Source: Thermincola carboxydiphila
GTDB taxonomy: Bacteria; Bacillota; Thermincolia; Thermincolales; UBA2595
Length of the DNA: 64,000 nucleotides
NCBI GenBank assembly: GCA_016841725.1
Contig: JAENYP010000006.1
Span: forward strand, 124,001 to 188,000
Direction of reading: 5' to 3'
Of this stretch, positions 11,405 through 21,483 are shown in pieces. Positions within the stretch are counted from its first letter, which is position 1. The number at the start of each line of letters is the position of its first letter. The notes below the pieces were generated by a model. That model was not told the DNA's origin. It ran no database searches and saw only the letters and a program-made list of their open reading frames with translations. Both the position numbers and the translations under genes were made by a program.

Positions 11405-12951
11405 TAAGAGCTGCGTCCCGCTCCCGGTCTTCGTCGCACCCCCTGCGGGTGCGTGGATTGAAACAACTAGCCCACCTAACACCTTGGTAGCCAGTTGCGT
11501 CGCACCCCCTGCGGGTGCGTGGATTGAAACTAGGTAACAGTGATGGCAAGTAATTAACCGCTGAAGTCGCACCCCCTGCGGGTGCGTGGATTGAAACCAA
11601 ATGAGCGAAGAAGATTCCCACAAGTATTGGAAGTCGCACCCCCTGCGGGTGCGTGGATTGAAACACTGTTACAGTCACCGCTCCAGCCGATTGTGTAAGG
11701 TCGCACCCCCTGCGGGTGCGTGGATTGAAACCATACACACAGCACACCGCACACAAGCCCACTAAGTCGCACCCCCTGCGGGTGCGTGGATTGAAACATG
11801 GTATCATGGGTCAAGAACAGAAAATTCCCGGTCGCACCCCCTGCGGGTGCGTGGATTGAAACTCCAGTTCATCCACATCATCGGCATCATATATTGGGTC
11901 GCACCCCCTGCGGGTGCGTGGATTGAAACAAGAAATTTGGCTGCCACATCCCCAAACCGGACCCGTCGCACCCCCTGCGGGTGCGTGGATTGAAACACAA
12001 AGAGAGCTGGCATTAATGACAGGGATATCGTCGCACCCCCTGCGGGTGCGTGGATTGAAACCAAATAAGGAGTCACTGAAGTTTTCCATCTGCCTGGGTC
12101 GCACCCCCTGCGGGTGCGTGGATTGAAACTCCACCACCTTTTTAGTGGGCCACCCCAGGTAAATAAGTCGCACCCCCTGCGGGTGCGTGGATTGAAACTC
12201 TAGCAACAACAGTATCGGCAGTTGTGGCAATAGTCGCACCCCCTGCGGGTGCGTGGATTGAAACTTGACATACCAGGTCCACTGGTGGAGACCGGTAGTC
12301 GCACCCCCTGCGGGTGCGTGGATTGAAACTTGTTGGTAAAGTCAACAGTTTACAGTTTACAGAGTCGCACCCCCTGCGGGTGCGTGGATTGAAACCACTG
12401 CTTTGATTGCTGTAACCGATTGTACCACCGTCGCACCCCCTGCGGGTGCGTGGATTGAAACCCGCCCAGACATGAAAACATTGTCAACTGTGCCTGTCGC
12501 ACCCCCTGCGGGTGCGTGGATTGAAACACGATTTTAATTAACCTTTTACTCATTTTAAAAGTCGCACCCCCTGCGGGTGCGTGGATTGAAACTAAGAAAA
12601 GCTGATAATGGCGGGGCTATGATATGGTCGCACCCCCTGCGGGTGCGTGGATTGAAACCGGGTAGAGTACACGGCATAAGCACACCCCAGGGCCGTCGCA
12701 CCCCCTGCGGGTGCGTGGATTGAAACTGACATGATCTCTTTGCCCATATACGGGGCCTTGTCGCACCCCCTGCGGGTGCGTGGATTGAAACGATGCTGTA
12801 GCCCTCTGCGCCCATGACAACACCGTCGCACCCCCTGCGGGTGCGTGGATTGAAACTTACAAACTTTCATTCGGACCACTCCTTTGCTTTGTCGCACCCC
12901 CTGCGGGTGCGTGGATTGAAACCTCCCGGGCATTTACGCGACGTGTGATGA

Positions 12952-13245
<294 letters not shown>

Positions 13246-13913
13246 TGAAACAACCAAAGCATATCAGAACAGACGCAAACGGCAAAAGTCGCACCCCCTG
13301 CGGGTGCGTGGATTGAAACTGGAAATAATCAGGCCGATTGATGTTTTTTCTCTAGTCGCACCCCCTGCGGGTGCGTGGATTGAAACTAATGGTGGATACC
13401 CCAAAATGGCCAGCTTTTGATGTCGCACCCCCTGCGGGTGCGTGGATTGAAACTGATACCAATAGCAGACAAATAACCAAAACAACTGGTCGCACCCCCT
13501 GCGGGTGCGTGGATTGAAACTTGATATAGCAGATACTATGATAACATTCTACAAGTCGCACCCCCTGCGGGTGCGTGGATTGAAACTTATTGTATGTGCC
13601 AGTCTTAGGGTTTTTGCCAAGTCGCACCCCCTGCGGGTGCGTGGATTGAAACTATCCACTCAATCCTACCCAGGTCGCGTTTCTACGTCGCACCCCCTGC
13701 GGGTGCGTGGATTGAAACTCATAGAGGCCGGGTTTATATCGAATCCCCAGGTCGCACCCCCTGCGGGTGCGTGGATTGAAACTTCCTGGCACAGCCCAAC
13801 ATAGAAGTGAAGCAGGTCGCACCCCCTGCGGGTGCGTGGATTGAAACACCCCCAAAATTTAACACTATAAGGAGGAATTACGTCGCACCCCCTGCGGGTG
13901 CGTGGATTGAAAC

Positions 13914-13948
13914 CGGTCTCCTTTGCAATCTGGTGCCGGTTGATTCTC
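13914..13948 (+). repeat. CRISPR spacer, first copy of a duplicated spacer
   Basis: This 35-base spacer recurs exactly at 14511-14545, nine units further on, between different neighbours. On the reverse strand both read RINRHQIAKETG in one frame, which resembles part of a helix-turn-helix protein; that reading is only suggestive. Confidence 0.95.
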
Positions 13949-14510
13949 GTCGCACCCCCTGCGGGTGCGTGGATTGAAACTAATGCTTGTTTGCGTGTCA
14001 CTGATAAACCCCTCGTCGCACCCCCTGCGGGTGCGTGGATTGAAACTATTTTGTTGATGTTGTTCTGCATTTCCTGGCGGGTCGCACCCCCTGCGGGTGC
14101 GTGGATTGAAACCCAAACCTGCTTGCTATGCTTAATCATGTGATTACGTCGCACCCCCTGCGGGTGCGTGGATTGAAACCGGCTCAGGCCGGTCAGCCTT
14201 ATGACCTCAGTGAGTCGCACCCCCTGCGGGTGCGTGGATTGAAACCCAACAGCAGCCGCAGCACAGCCCACACATGCCCGTCGCACCCCCTGCGGGTGCG
14301 TGGATTGAAACAAGAATTATGAGCGAATTTTTGGGCATAAACCAAGGTCGCACCCCCTGCGGGTGCGTGGATTGAAACCAGTGCCAATGTTTCCTCTTTG
14401 TAAGTCATAGAAGTCGCACCCCCTGCGGGTGCGTGGATTGAAACCTCAATCACTCCGGGTACGATAATTACCCGCTGCGTCGCACCCCCTGCGGGTGCGT
14501 GGATTGAAAC

Positions 14511-14545
14511 CGGTCTCCTTTGCAATCTGGTGCCGGTTGATTCTC
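14511..14545 (+). repeat. CRISPR spacer, second copy
   Basis: Exact copy of the spacer at 13914-13948. The flanking spacers differ, so this is either a dispersed duplication by recombination between repeats or a repeated acquisition of the same protospacer. Confidence 0.95.
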
Positions 14546-15239
14546 GTCGCACCCCCTGCGGGTGCGTGGATTGAAACCAATGATGAGCTGTGGCAGGCTT
14601 TTTTTCGAAGTAAGTCGCACCCCCTGCGGGTGCGTGGATTGAAACAAAGATCGAAGCTATTTTGTTGGCTTATTTTGACGTCGCACCCCCTGCGGGTGCG
14701 TGGATTGAAACAAAATATATTGCAAGGCATCGTATCTGCCTCAAACGTCGCACCCCCTGCGGGTGCGTGGATTGAAACGTGACAGGATGAAAAAAGGCAC
14801 CCTTGATGCTGGTCGCACCCCCTGCGGGTGCGTGGATTGAAACGTCACTGTCACCTAATGTCCAGCAAGGCATTGTAGTCGCACCCCCTGCGGGTGCGTG
14901 GATTGAAACCAGCGTTACGAATCAGAAGGTACGGAATTAACTGTCGCACCCCCTGCGGGTGCGTGGATTGAAACTTTTGTTGAACAGAGATACAGGCAGA
15001 CTGGGTTATGGTCGCACCCCCTGCGGGTGCGTGGATTGAAACACTGTTAGCGGTGCGGCTGCAGAAATAAATCTGGTCGCACCCCCTGCGGGTGCGTGGA
15101 TTGAAACATTATAGCCGGCTTCGGCGAGCAGATCCCGCCGGTCGCACCCCCTGCGGGTGCGTGGATTGAAACGGACTATCAATAACAAACCTCCATATTC
15201 CCCGGGCGTCGCACCCCCTGCGGGTGCGTGGATTGAAAC

Positions 15240-15343
15240 CCACAGATTTAAAAACAAAAGACATGATGAGTCCGCGTCGCACCCCCTGCGGGTGCGTGGA
15301 TTGAAACCCACAGATTTAAAAACAAAAGACATGATGAGTCCGC
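15240..15343 (+). repeat. Tandemly duplicated CRISPR spacer
   Basis: The 36-base spacer at 15240-15275 is repeated exactly at 15308-15343 with one repeat between. This is a one-unit tandem duplication, most simply explained by unequal recombination or replication slippage between repeats. Confidence 0.97.
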
Positions 15344-16302
15344 GTCGCACCCCCTGCGGGTGCGTGGATTGAAACAGGCTATATGCCGTCATCCAGACGG
15401 ACCACCAAAAGTCGCACCCCCTGCGGGTGCGTGGATTGAAACCTTACAGATGTCTCATATAGTATATCAAAAGATAGTCGCACCCCCTGCGGGTGCGTGG
15501 ATTGAAACTGGATCAGGGCAGTAACCTCTTCATGCTCCGGAGGTCGCACCCCCTGCGGGTGCGTGGATTGAAACCTCTATGCTCATGTTTTTGATAAGTT
15601 CATAATTAGTCGCACCCCCTGCGGGTGCGTGGATTGAAACTTGTACAATCTCATTAACTTCATTAATCTTATGTGGTCGCACCCCCTGCGGGTGCGTGGA
15701 TTGAAACCAGGGAGACAGGAAGGGGCAAGAATATTTTGCGAGTCGCACCCCCTGCGGGTGCGTGGATTGAAACCACGGAAGGAGGTGACACCGCCGCCCG
15801 GTGCCCCCGGTCGCACCCCCTGCGGGTGCGTGGATTGAAACTGGCCCATAGATTTCTGTATGAGCAAATCAAAGGTCGCACCCCCTGCGGGTGCGTGGAT
15901 TGAAACGACTAAGGTAAAAGGGGCAATTGCCAATGCTTAAGTCGCACCCCCTGCGGGTGCGTGGATTGAAACACTGATCAGGATGCGGCCTTTAAGGTGC
16001 TCAAAGCGTCGCACCCCCTGCGGGTGCGTGGATTGAAACCCGCTACCGACATGGGTAACGGCCTGGAAGTGCGGTCGCACCCCCTGCGGGTGCGTGGATT
16101 GAAACAATCCCCCTTTCTTATTGACCACCGAACTGGAAGGTCGCACCCCCTGCGGGTGCGTGGATTGAAACATAAGTCTCTCTGTCAAAAATAGCCTGCT
16201 GCGCAGTCGCACCCCCTGCGGGTGCGTGGATTGAAACAGCAAAGCCAAGGGTGGCAAACCAGTTGAAAAAGTCGCACCCCCTGCGGGTGCGTGGATTGAA
16301 AC

Positions 16303-16366
16303 CCGGCTTAGTATTAAATCCTTTAGCGCCGCTGGTCTCACCCCCTGCGGGTGCGTGGATTGAAAC
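16303..16366 (+). repeat. CRISPR spacer plus variant repeat, copy 1
   Basis: The 32-base spacer is followed by a repeat starting GTCTCACC instead of GTCGCACC. The same spacer and the same variant repeat occur again at 17313-17376, so the pair was copied together rather than acquired twice. Confidence 0.95.
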
Positions 16367-17312
16367 AAGGTATTTCTGCAGCCATATCATACACTTTATG
16401 GTCGCACCCCCTGCGGGTGCGTGGATTGAAACTTCAGAGAGTCTGGGATATTGTCAAATCTGCCGGAGGTCGCACCCCCTGCGGGTGCGTGGATTGAAAC
16501 AAAGAGGATATAGAGCCCTGCCCAGGCCAAGGGGGTCGCACCCCCTTGCGGGTGCGTGGATTGAAACACGATAAAGCGTGAAATATGGCTTAAGAGATAT
16601 CTAGTCGCACCCCCTGCGGGTGCGTGGATTGAAACAAGAGATTAAGGCATTGGAGGTTGGGGATAAGTCGTCGCACCCCCTGCGGGTGCGTGGATTGAAA
16701 CAATGTCCCATACTCACCTCTGTATGACATGGGCGTCGCACCCCCTGCGGGTGCGTGGATTGAAACTGGCATAATAAAAAACCTTTCCACAATGGGCACG
16801 TCGCACCCCCTGCGGGTGCGTGGATTGAAACTGCCTGGTTACCCATGACTAAAACCCCCTCCGAGTCGCACCAACTCCGGAAGAGTCGCACCCCCTGCGG
16901 GTGCGTGGATTGAAACAATTGCAATCCAGTCATAAGTGCCAGTGTCAGGTACGTCGCACCCCCTGCGGGTGCGTGGATTGAAACCATAACTCCACAGTCA
17001 AAGTCGCGCCGGGGGGCAGGTCGCACCCCCTGCGGGTGCGTGGATTGAAACAGGCGAGCAACGAGCTGCGAAACGCCGAGCTTCGTCGCACCCCCTGCGG
17101 GTGCGTGGATTGAAACCTGTAATTAGCAGCTAATCCATTCATCTGCCAGGTCGCACCCCCTGCGGGTGCGTGGATTGAAACTGTGCATTGTTCGTATGCC
17201 TCCTGCAGATTTTTAGTCGCACCCCCTGCGGGTGCGTGGATTGAAACGTCACACTCCTTGCAAATTTTTACGTACCCTGCGTCGCACCCCCTGCGGGTGC
17301 GTGGATTGAAAC

Positions 17313-17376
17313 CCGGCTTAGTATTAAATCCTTTAGCGCCGCTGGTCTCACCCCCTGCGGGTGCGTGGATTGAAAC
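17313..17376 (+). repeat. CRISPR spacer plus variant repeat, copy 2
   Basis: Copy of 16303-16366, including the G-to-T change in the repeat. The next spacer differs from the one after copy 1. Confidence 0.95.
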
Positions 17377-17478
17377 ATCCTTTTCGGTGTATTCAACTTC
17401 ATATGTGTATGGTCGCACCCCCTGCGGGTGCGTGGGTTGAAACCATCGGGGCTCCGCTATTAATCAGATTCGTGGCAT

Positions 17479-17493
17479 GTCGCACACCCTTGC
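17479..17493 (+). repeat. Decayed terminal CRISPR repeat remnant
   Basis: The 15 bases GTCGCACACCCTTGC resemble the first half of the repeat with two changes. They lie 35 bases, one spacer length, after the last recognisable repeat. This looks like the eroded original end of the array. Confidence 0.65.
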
Positions 17494-17613
17494 CAAACAC
17501 CCCGACCTTTCTTAGCTTAATATACCGCGGAAAGGACATGAACGACTACTTGAAAATTGCATTGGGATTGCAACGTCTCACATGAAATTGAAAGGCTGTA
17601 AAGAAATTGTTGA

Positions 17614-17642
17614 TTGAATTTATAGCATAAAAAATGTATAAT
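17614..17642 (+). promoter_or_regulatory. Sigma-A-type promoter of the first toxin-antitoxin operon
   Basis: TTGAAT and TATAAT are separated by 17 bases, about 35 bases before the antitoxin start. This is a near-consensus housekeeping promoter, read by eye. Confidence 0.6.
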
Positions 17643-17675
17643 ATGATTAGAATGTTACTATGAGGAGTTGATACC

Positions 17676-17966
17676 ATGCAGATTAAACCGTCAGCAAGCA
17701 TCCGGCAGAATTACAACGAAATCGCGGATTTATGCAGATCTACCGGAGAACCTGTGTATCTTACGAAAAACGGTGAGGGCGATCTTGTAGTTATGGATAT
17801 AGAGTCGTTTACCCGCCGTGAGAAAATGCTAAAGCTGCGGGAAGAACTGTTGGCCGTTGAGGAAGGTCGTCTGGCCGGACGCGCCGGAACTACGCCGGAG
17901 GAACTGGATAGCTATTTGGAAAGTATCATTGATGAGGTGGAGCATGGGAAAAAATCCTCAATATAA
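17676..17966 (+). CDS. Antitoxin, Phd/YefM type
   Basis: Predicted antitoxin that binds its own promoter with the N-terminal half and neutralises the downstream toxin with the C-terminal half. The 96-residue protein starts MQIKPSASIRQNYNEIADLC and contains VYLTKNGEGDLVVMDIESF, the standard Phd/YefM core. The C-terminal tail is charged and probably disordered until toxin-bound. The ATG follows tgaggag. Its end overlaps the toxin start by 23 bases. It is clearly paralogous to the antitoxin at 21900-22172 (shared IKPS-x-x-IRQ-x-YN and EADLVVM-like segments). Confidence 0.85.
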   Translation: MQIKPSASIRQNYNEIADLCRSTGEPVYLTKNGEGDLVVMDIESFTRREKMLKLREELLAVEEGRLAGRAGTTPEELDSYLESIIDEVEHGKKSSI

Positions 17967-18261
17967 GGTGATTGTATCAGATCGTTCCCGTCAAATGCTG
18001 GCAAACCATGTCCGGTTTATGGCACAAAAAAATCCCTTCGCTGCCCGTAAAGTGAAAAATGACCTGATGGATGCTATCCGTTCCCTTTATCAAATGCCGG
18101 AGCGGTTTCCGTTTCTGGAGGCTGAATTTATGCCCCCGAATAAATATCACAAGATGTTCGTGGAGAAATGGTATCTGATTCTTTATCAGATTGAGGATCA
18201 GACGGTATACGTCGATTATATCGTTGATTGCAGGCAGGATTATGGATGGCTGGTGCTATGA
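17944..18261 (+). CDS. Toxin, RelE/ParE superfamily
   Basis: Predicted 105-residue toxin of the RelE/ParE fold; members either cut mRNA on the ribosome or poison gyrase. The start chosen is the ATG at 17944 (MGKNPQYKVIVSDRS), because the longer ORF-track version is an out-of-frame reading of the antitoxin. Family features are the first strand YKVIVSDRSRQML, the helical AARKVKNDLMDAI segment, and the C-terminal YLILYQIEDQTVYVDYIVDCRQDY. Which target it has cannot be decided from sequence alone. It overlaps the antitoxin by 23 bases and the next gene by 4 (ATGA). Confidence 0.82.
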   Translation: MGKNPQYKVIVSDRSRQMLANHVRFMAQKNPFAARKVKNDLMDAIRSLYQMPERFPFLEAEFMPPNKYHKMFVEKWYLILYQIEDQTVYVDYIVDCRQDYGWLVL

Positions 18262-18974
18262 CAAGTAAAGCGTTTTTAACCATAATTATATTAGTGTTAA
18301 CGGTATTTGTCCTCACACCTGTATGCTATGGGAATTCAGCTGAGCCACCGTCAATATTGATTATAGTTGATAATGCGCCAGATGATCTTGAAATAAGCAT
18401 AAGATTAGATAATACGTATGCTAAAGCCATGAAAACGGACAAGGTTGTTGAAACATATTTTACCTTTTATTCACATGGGCTAAGAACAGCAGGTGATTAT
18501 ACTCTAAGAATAAGCTCAGGAAGCGGCACCTTTGAAATATCATTAGATAAGCCAATGAAACTATATAACAACATCTTTACACTGGATTTGAATAATCAGA
18601 CACTTACAGCTGGGAAATCAGTGTCAAGATCAATTTTTTTAGTGTCCCTGCGCCTAACCTTGACACTTTTAATAGAAGCTATGGCATTTTGGCTATTTGG
18701 TTTTAGAGCTAAAAAGTCATGGATTGTTTTTCTTATTACTAATTTAATTACCCAAGGGGCATTGAATATCTGGATAAATGGATTTACTCCTTTGGGAAGC
18801 TATATGATTCTTACACTGATATTTGGTGAAATCCTGGTATTTATTGTTGAAATTATGGCATTCTTAATCTTGGTACAAGAGCATCGTCGTATAAGGACAT
18901 TTTTATATGTGATTATAGCAAATTTATTAAGCTTATTTGCGGGAGGATACATAATTACTGTTCTTCCGATATAA
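18258..18974 (+). CDS. Membrane protein of unknown function coupled to a toxin-antitoxin pair
   Basis: I do not recognise this family. The start at 18258 (MTSKAFLTIIILVLTVFV) is preferred because it gives a clean signal peptide or N-terminal anchor and an ATGA overlap with the toxin stop. The 238-residue protein has an extracytoplasmic beta-rich part (roughly residues 25-125, including ISIRLDNTYA and DYTLRISSGSG). It then has about four hydrophobic segments, one starting LTLTLLIEAMAFWLF and the last ending LSLFAGGYIITVLPI. The coupling suggests co-expression with the toxin-antitoxin pair, but the overlap may also be accidental. Confidence 0.65.
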   Translation: MTSKAFLTIIILVLTVFVLTPVCYGNSAEPPSILIIVDNAPDDLEISIRLDNTYAKAMKTDKVVETYFTFYSHGLRTAGDYTLRISSGSGTFEISLDKPMKLYNNIFTLDLNNQTLTAGKSVSRSIFLVSLRLTLTLLIEAMAFWLFGFRAKKSWIVFLITNLITQGALNIWINGFTPLGSYMILTLIFGEILVFIVEIMAFLILVQEHRRIRTFLYVIIANLLSLFAGGYIITVLPI

Positions 18975-18987
18975 CGAGAGGGGAAAG

Positions 18988-19932
18988 ATGATGACTAACC
19001 CAATTGTAAAGCGCTATCAGGACAATCCTATATTAACAAAAAAAGATATACCTTATCCTGTACACACCGTACACAATGCAGGTGTAGCGAAGCATAACGG
19101 TAAATATTACATGCTTTTCAGGTCACACCTGGATACCGGACGCTCTATAATAGGTTTGGCTGAGAGTGATGATGGGTATAAATTCAAACCACATGATAAG
19201 CCATTTCTCATCCCTGCAAAAGATGGATTTTTCAAGGAATACGAAGCACATGGTGTTGAAGACCCTCGTATTGCTTGTATAGAAGGTGCATATTATATAA
19301 CATACAGCGCTTACTCAAAGCACGGAGTAAGAATAGGACTGGCAAAAACCAATGACTTTAAATCAATTGAAAAAATATCCTTGATTACCGAAGCTGACTA
19401 TCGAAATACCGTTCTTTTCCCTAAAAAAATAAATGGACGATATGTAAGACTGGATAGACCACACTCTGAAATCTCCCCCTGGTCAATATGGATTAGTTAT
19501 TCAAAGGACTTAATATACTGGGGTGAATCTGAACTAATTATGAAACCTGAGCCTTATCATTGGGATGAGATGAAAATCGGTCCAGGGGCTACTCCTATTG
19601 AAACAGATAAAGGGTGGCTATCAATATACCATGGTGTTTTCCCGACTATGTGCGGTTCAGTTTACAGATTAGGTGTTGCCTTGCACGACCTCGAAAATCC
19701 TGCCAGAATACTTGGCGTTAGTGACAGTTGGATTTTACAGCCTGAGGACCCATGGGAAGTAACCGGGTATGTTAATAATGTTGTGTTTACTTGTGGCGCT
19801 GTTCCTGAAAATGACGGGACAGTTAAAATATATTGGGGAGCCGCTGATTCAGTGATGTGTGTAGGAACCGCCCAAATTGATGATCTCATAAACTGCTGCC
19901 TGAATAATGCCAGGCCGCCTATACCTGTTTAA
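18988..19932 (+). CDS. Glycoside hydrolase family 130-like beta-mannoside phosphorylase
   Basis: GH130 enzymes phosphorolyse beta-mannosides (mannosyl-glucose, mannobiose and related oligosaccharides) to mannose 1-phosphate; some members are hydrolases. The 314-residue protein shows the five-bladed propeller pattern: HNAGVAKHNGKYYMLFR, GLAESDDGYKF, GVEDPRI at about residue 89, KIGPGATPI and DLENPARILG. GVEDPR carries acidic and phosphate-site residues typical of the family. The start follows gagaggggaaag. It is convergent with a GT4 glycosyltransferase, a pairing seen in sugar-metabolism clusters. Exact substrate is not predictable here. Confidence 0.85.
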   Translation: MMTNPIVKRYQDNPILTKKDIPYPVHTVHNAGVAKHNGKYYMLFRSHLDTGRSIIGLAESDDGYKFKPHDKPFLIPAKDGFFKEYEAHGVEDPRIACIEGAYYITYSAYSKHGVRIGLAKTNDFKSIEKISLITEADYRNTVLFPKKINGRYVRLDRPHSEISPWSIWISYSKDLIYWGESELIMKPEPYHWDEMKIGPGATPIETDKGWLSIYHGVFPTMCGSVYRLGVALHDLENPARILGVSDSWILQPEDPWEVTGYVNNVVFTCGAVPENDGTVKIYWGAADSVMCVGTAQIDDLINCCLNNARPPIPV

Positions 19933-19937
19933 ACAGG

Positions 19938-20945
19938 CTATTTATTCACTATTTCCTTATACACTTCGATATACTCTTGAACCATTTTCTCCTGTGAAAA
20001 TCTCTTGATAACTGTCTCCCGGCATAATTTTCTGGAAACATTCTCTACATCTTTCACCTTTTGTGCCATTTCTTCTATATTTGAGACAATAAAACCATTC
20101 CGGCCATTTTCAATGATCTCAGGCATGGAACCTTTCCCAAAGGCAAGTACGGGCGTACCACAGGCCATTGCTTCAACAACACTTAACCCAAAAGGCTCGT
20201 TAAAATTAATTGCATGAAGTAATGCGTAGGCATTGCTTAAAACAGAATCCTTTTCTGGCGGTGAGACACAACCGATATAAGTAATATCATCATTCAAGTA
20301 AGGCTGAACATATTCTTCATAATACCTCCGGTCCTGAATAAGCCCTGCAATAACCAGCTTCATTTTCGCCATTTTGGCGACCTGAATAGCCTCCCAGGTA
20401 CCTTTATCAGAGTGTATTCTGCCAAAATAGAGCAAATAATCCCCTTTATTTTCATTGAAGGGGAAATTACTAATATCTATACCATGATAGACAGTCCTGA
20501 TATAATCAAGGTCTAGGCTCCTATCAGCGTCACTTATGGAAACATAATGGGTTGTTGCATTATATTTCTGATAAACAGGCAAAATCTTCGGTGAAGAAAA
20601 ACCATGAATTGTGGTAACCATTGGAGTCTTTATTAACCCACTATAAGTCAAAGGCAAAAAGTCATAGTTATTATGTATAATATCAAATTCGTCTGCCTGC
20701 TCCATTACTTCTGATATATGAAGGCATTCCCAGACTTTGGGATCTATGGCTCTATCCTCCTCGTAAGGCACTTGGCAAATACTTCTTAACTTAGCCGACG
20801 TCAAGGAATCACCGGTGGCAAATAAGGTAACATCTATTTTTTCCTTAACAAGCCCCTCTGTAAGCAGTGATGCTACTGTCTCCCACGGGCCATAGTGTCT
20901 TGGCGGCGTTCTCCAAGCAATTGGTGAAATTACTGCAACTCTCAT
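19938..20945 (-). CDS. Glycosyltransferase family 4
   Basis: Retaining GT-B glycosyltransferase, probably using an NDP-sugar to build a glycan or glycoside in the cytoplasm. The 335-residue protein opens with MRVAVISPIAWRTPPRHYGP, a form common in GT4 proteins. It has the C-terminal E-x7-E nucleotide-sugar motif EPFGLSVVE at residues 250-258, followed by AMACGTPVLAF. The gene lies 5 bp from the convergent GH130 gene. Together they suggest synthesis and phosphorolysis of a mannose-containing glycoside, which is inference from context only. Confidence 0.88.
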   Translation of the reverse strand: MRVAVISPIAWRTPPRHYGPWETVASLLTEGLVKEKIDVTLFATGDSLTSAKLRSICQVPYEEDRAIDPKVWECLHISEVMEQADEFDIIHNNYDFLPLTYSGLIKTPMVTTIHGFSSPKILPVYQKYNATTHYVSISDADRSLDLDYIRTVYHGIDISNFPFNENKGDYLLYFGRIHSDKGTWEAIQVAKMAKMKLVIAGLIQDRRYYEEYVQPYLNDDITYIGCVSPPEKDSVLSNAYALLHAINFNEPFGLSVVEAMACGTPVLAFGKGSMPEIIENGRNGFIVSNIEEMAQKVKDVENVSRKLCRETVIKRFSQEKMVQEYIEVYKEIVNK

Positions 20946-21092
20946 ATTAAAATTGCCTCCACATCATTATTCTATTTAACCAATTATACACAAATTAGCC
21001 AACCAAAGCAATTTACACCACATAACTGTGTAGGAAAATTCACCAGTTTTTAAAAGTCAAATATGATACCGATTTTGAAGAGTAAAGAAAAA

Positions 21093-21122
21093 TTGGTAAG
21101 GTAGTACGGTACGTGATATAAT
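21093..21122 (+). promoter_or_regulatory. Probable promoter of the small winged-helix gene
   Basis: TTGGTA and TATAAT are spaced by 18 bases, about 40 bases before the GTG start of the small gene at 21165. Confidence 0.5.
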
Positions 21123-21164
21123 ATAGCAATAAACCCCTGAGAATAAAGAAAGGAAGGACAAAAA

Positions 21165-21344
21165 GTGGACAATTATGAGGTGATACTGGATTTTTTCAGC
21201 AAGGCTGAAAAGCCGGTTAGTGCAGGGCAAATCGCGACTGCAACCGGCATAGCAAGAAAAGAAGTTGACAAAGTAATGACCAAGCTTAAAAAAGAGGAAA
21301 AAATAATTTCTCCGAAGGTTTGTTATTGGGAAATTAAAAAATAA
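21165..21344 (+). CDS. Small winged-helix DNA-binding protein (59 aa, GTG start)
   Basis: This gene is missing from the ORF track. It starts with GTG after aaggaagg and encodes 59 residues, beginning VDNYEVILDFFSKAEKPVSA and ending VCYWEIKK. The pattern of a helix, GQIATATGIARKEVDKVMTKL, and a basic wing-like end resembles a minimal winged helix-turn-helix (MarR/Z-alpha-like). It has its own promoter candidate and a strong terminator 15 bases after the stop, so it is probably a monocistronic gene. Its DNA target is unknown. Confidence 0.7.
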   Translation: MDNYEVILDFFSKAEKPVSAGQIATATGIARKEVDKVMTKLKKEEKIISPKVCYWEIKK

Positions 21345-21359
21345 ATAAGCGTTGGGTGC

Positions 21360-21391
21360 AAAAGACACGAAGATTATCATTCGTGTCTTTT
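21360..21391 (+). terminator. Terminator of the small winged-helix gene
   Basis: AAAAGACACGAA and TTCGTGTCTTTT form a perfect 12-bp stem around an 8-base loop, ending in T residues. Confidence 0.85.
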
Positions 21392-21483
21392 GATTATCCA
21401 TGAGAAGGGAAAAGCTTGATCCCCACAGGACTGGGATGATGCTCTATCCATCCGGATGCCCATTTGTTAAGCCTCAAATATTT

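Larger units (their letters stand above)
17444..17675. other. Array trailer and upstream region of the first toxin-antitoxin operon
   Basis: This 232-base stretch holds the last spacer-length segment, the decayed repeat and the promoter listed above. No other gene was supported. Confidence 0.6.
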
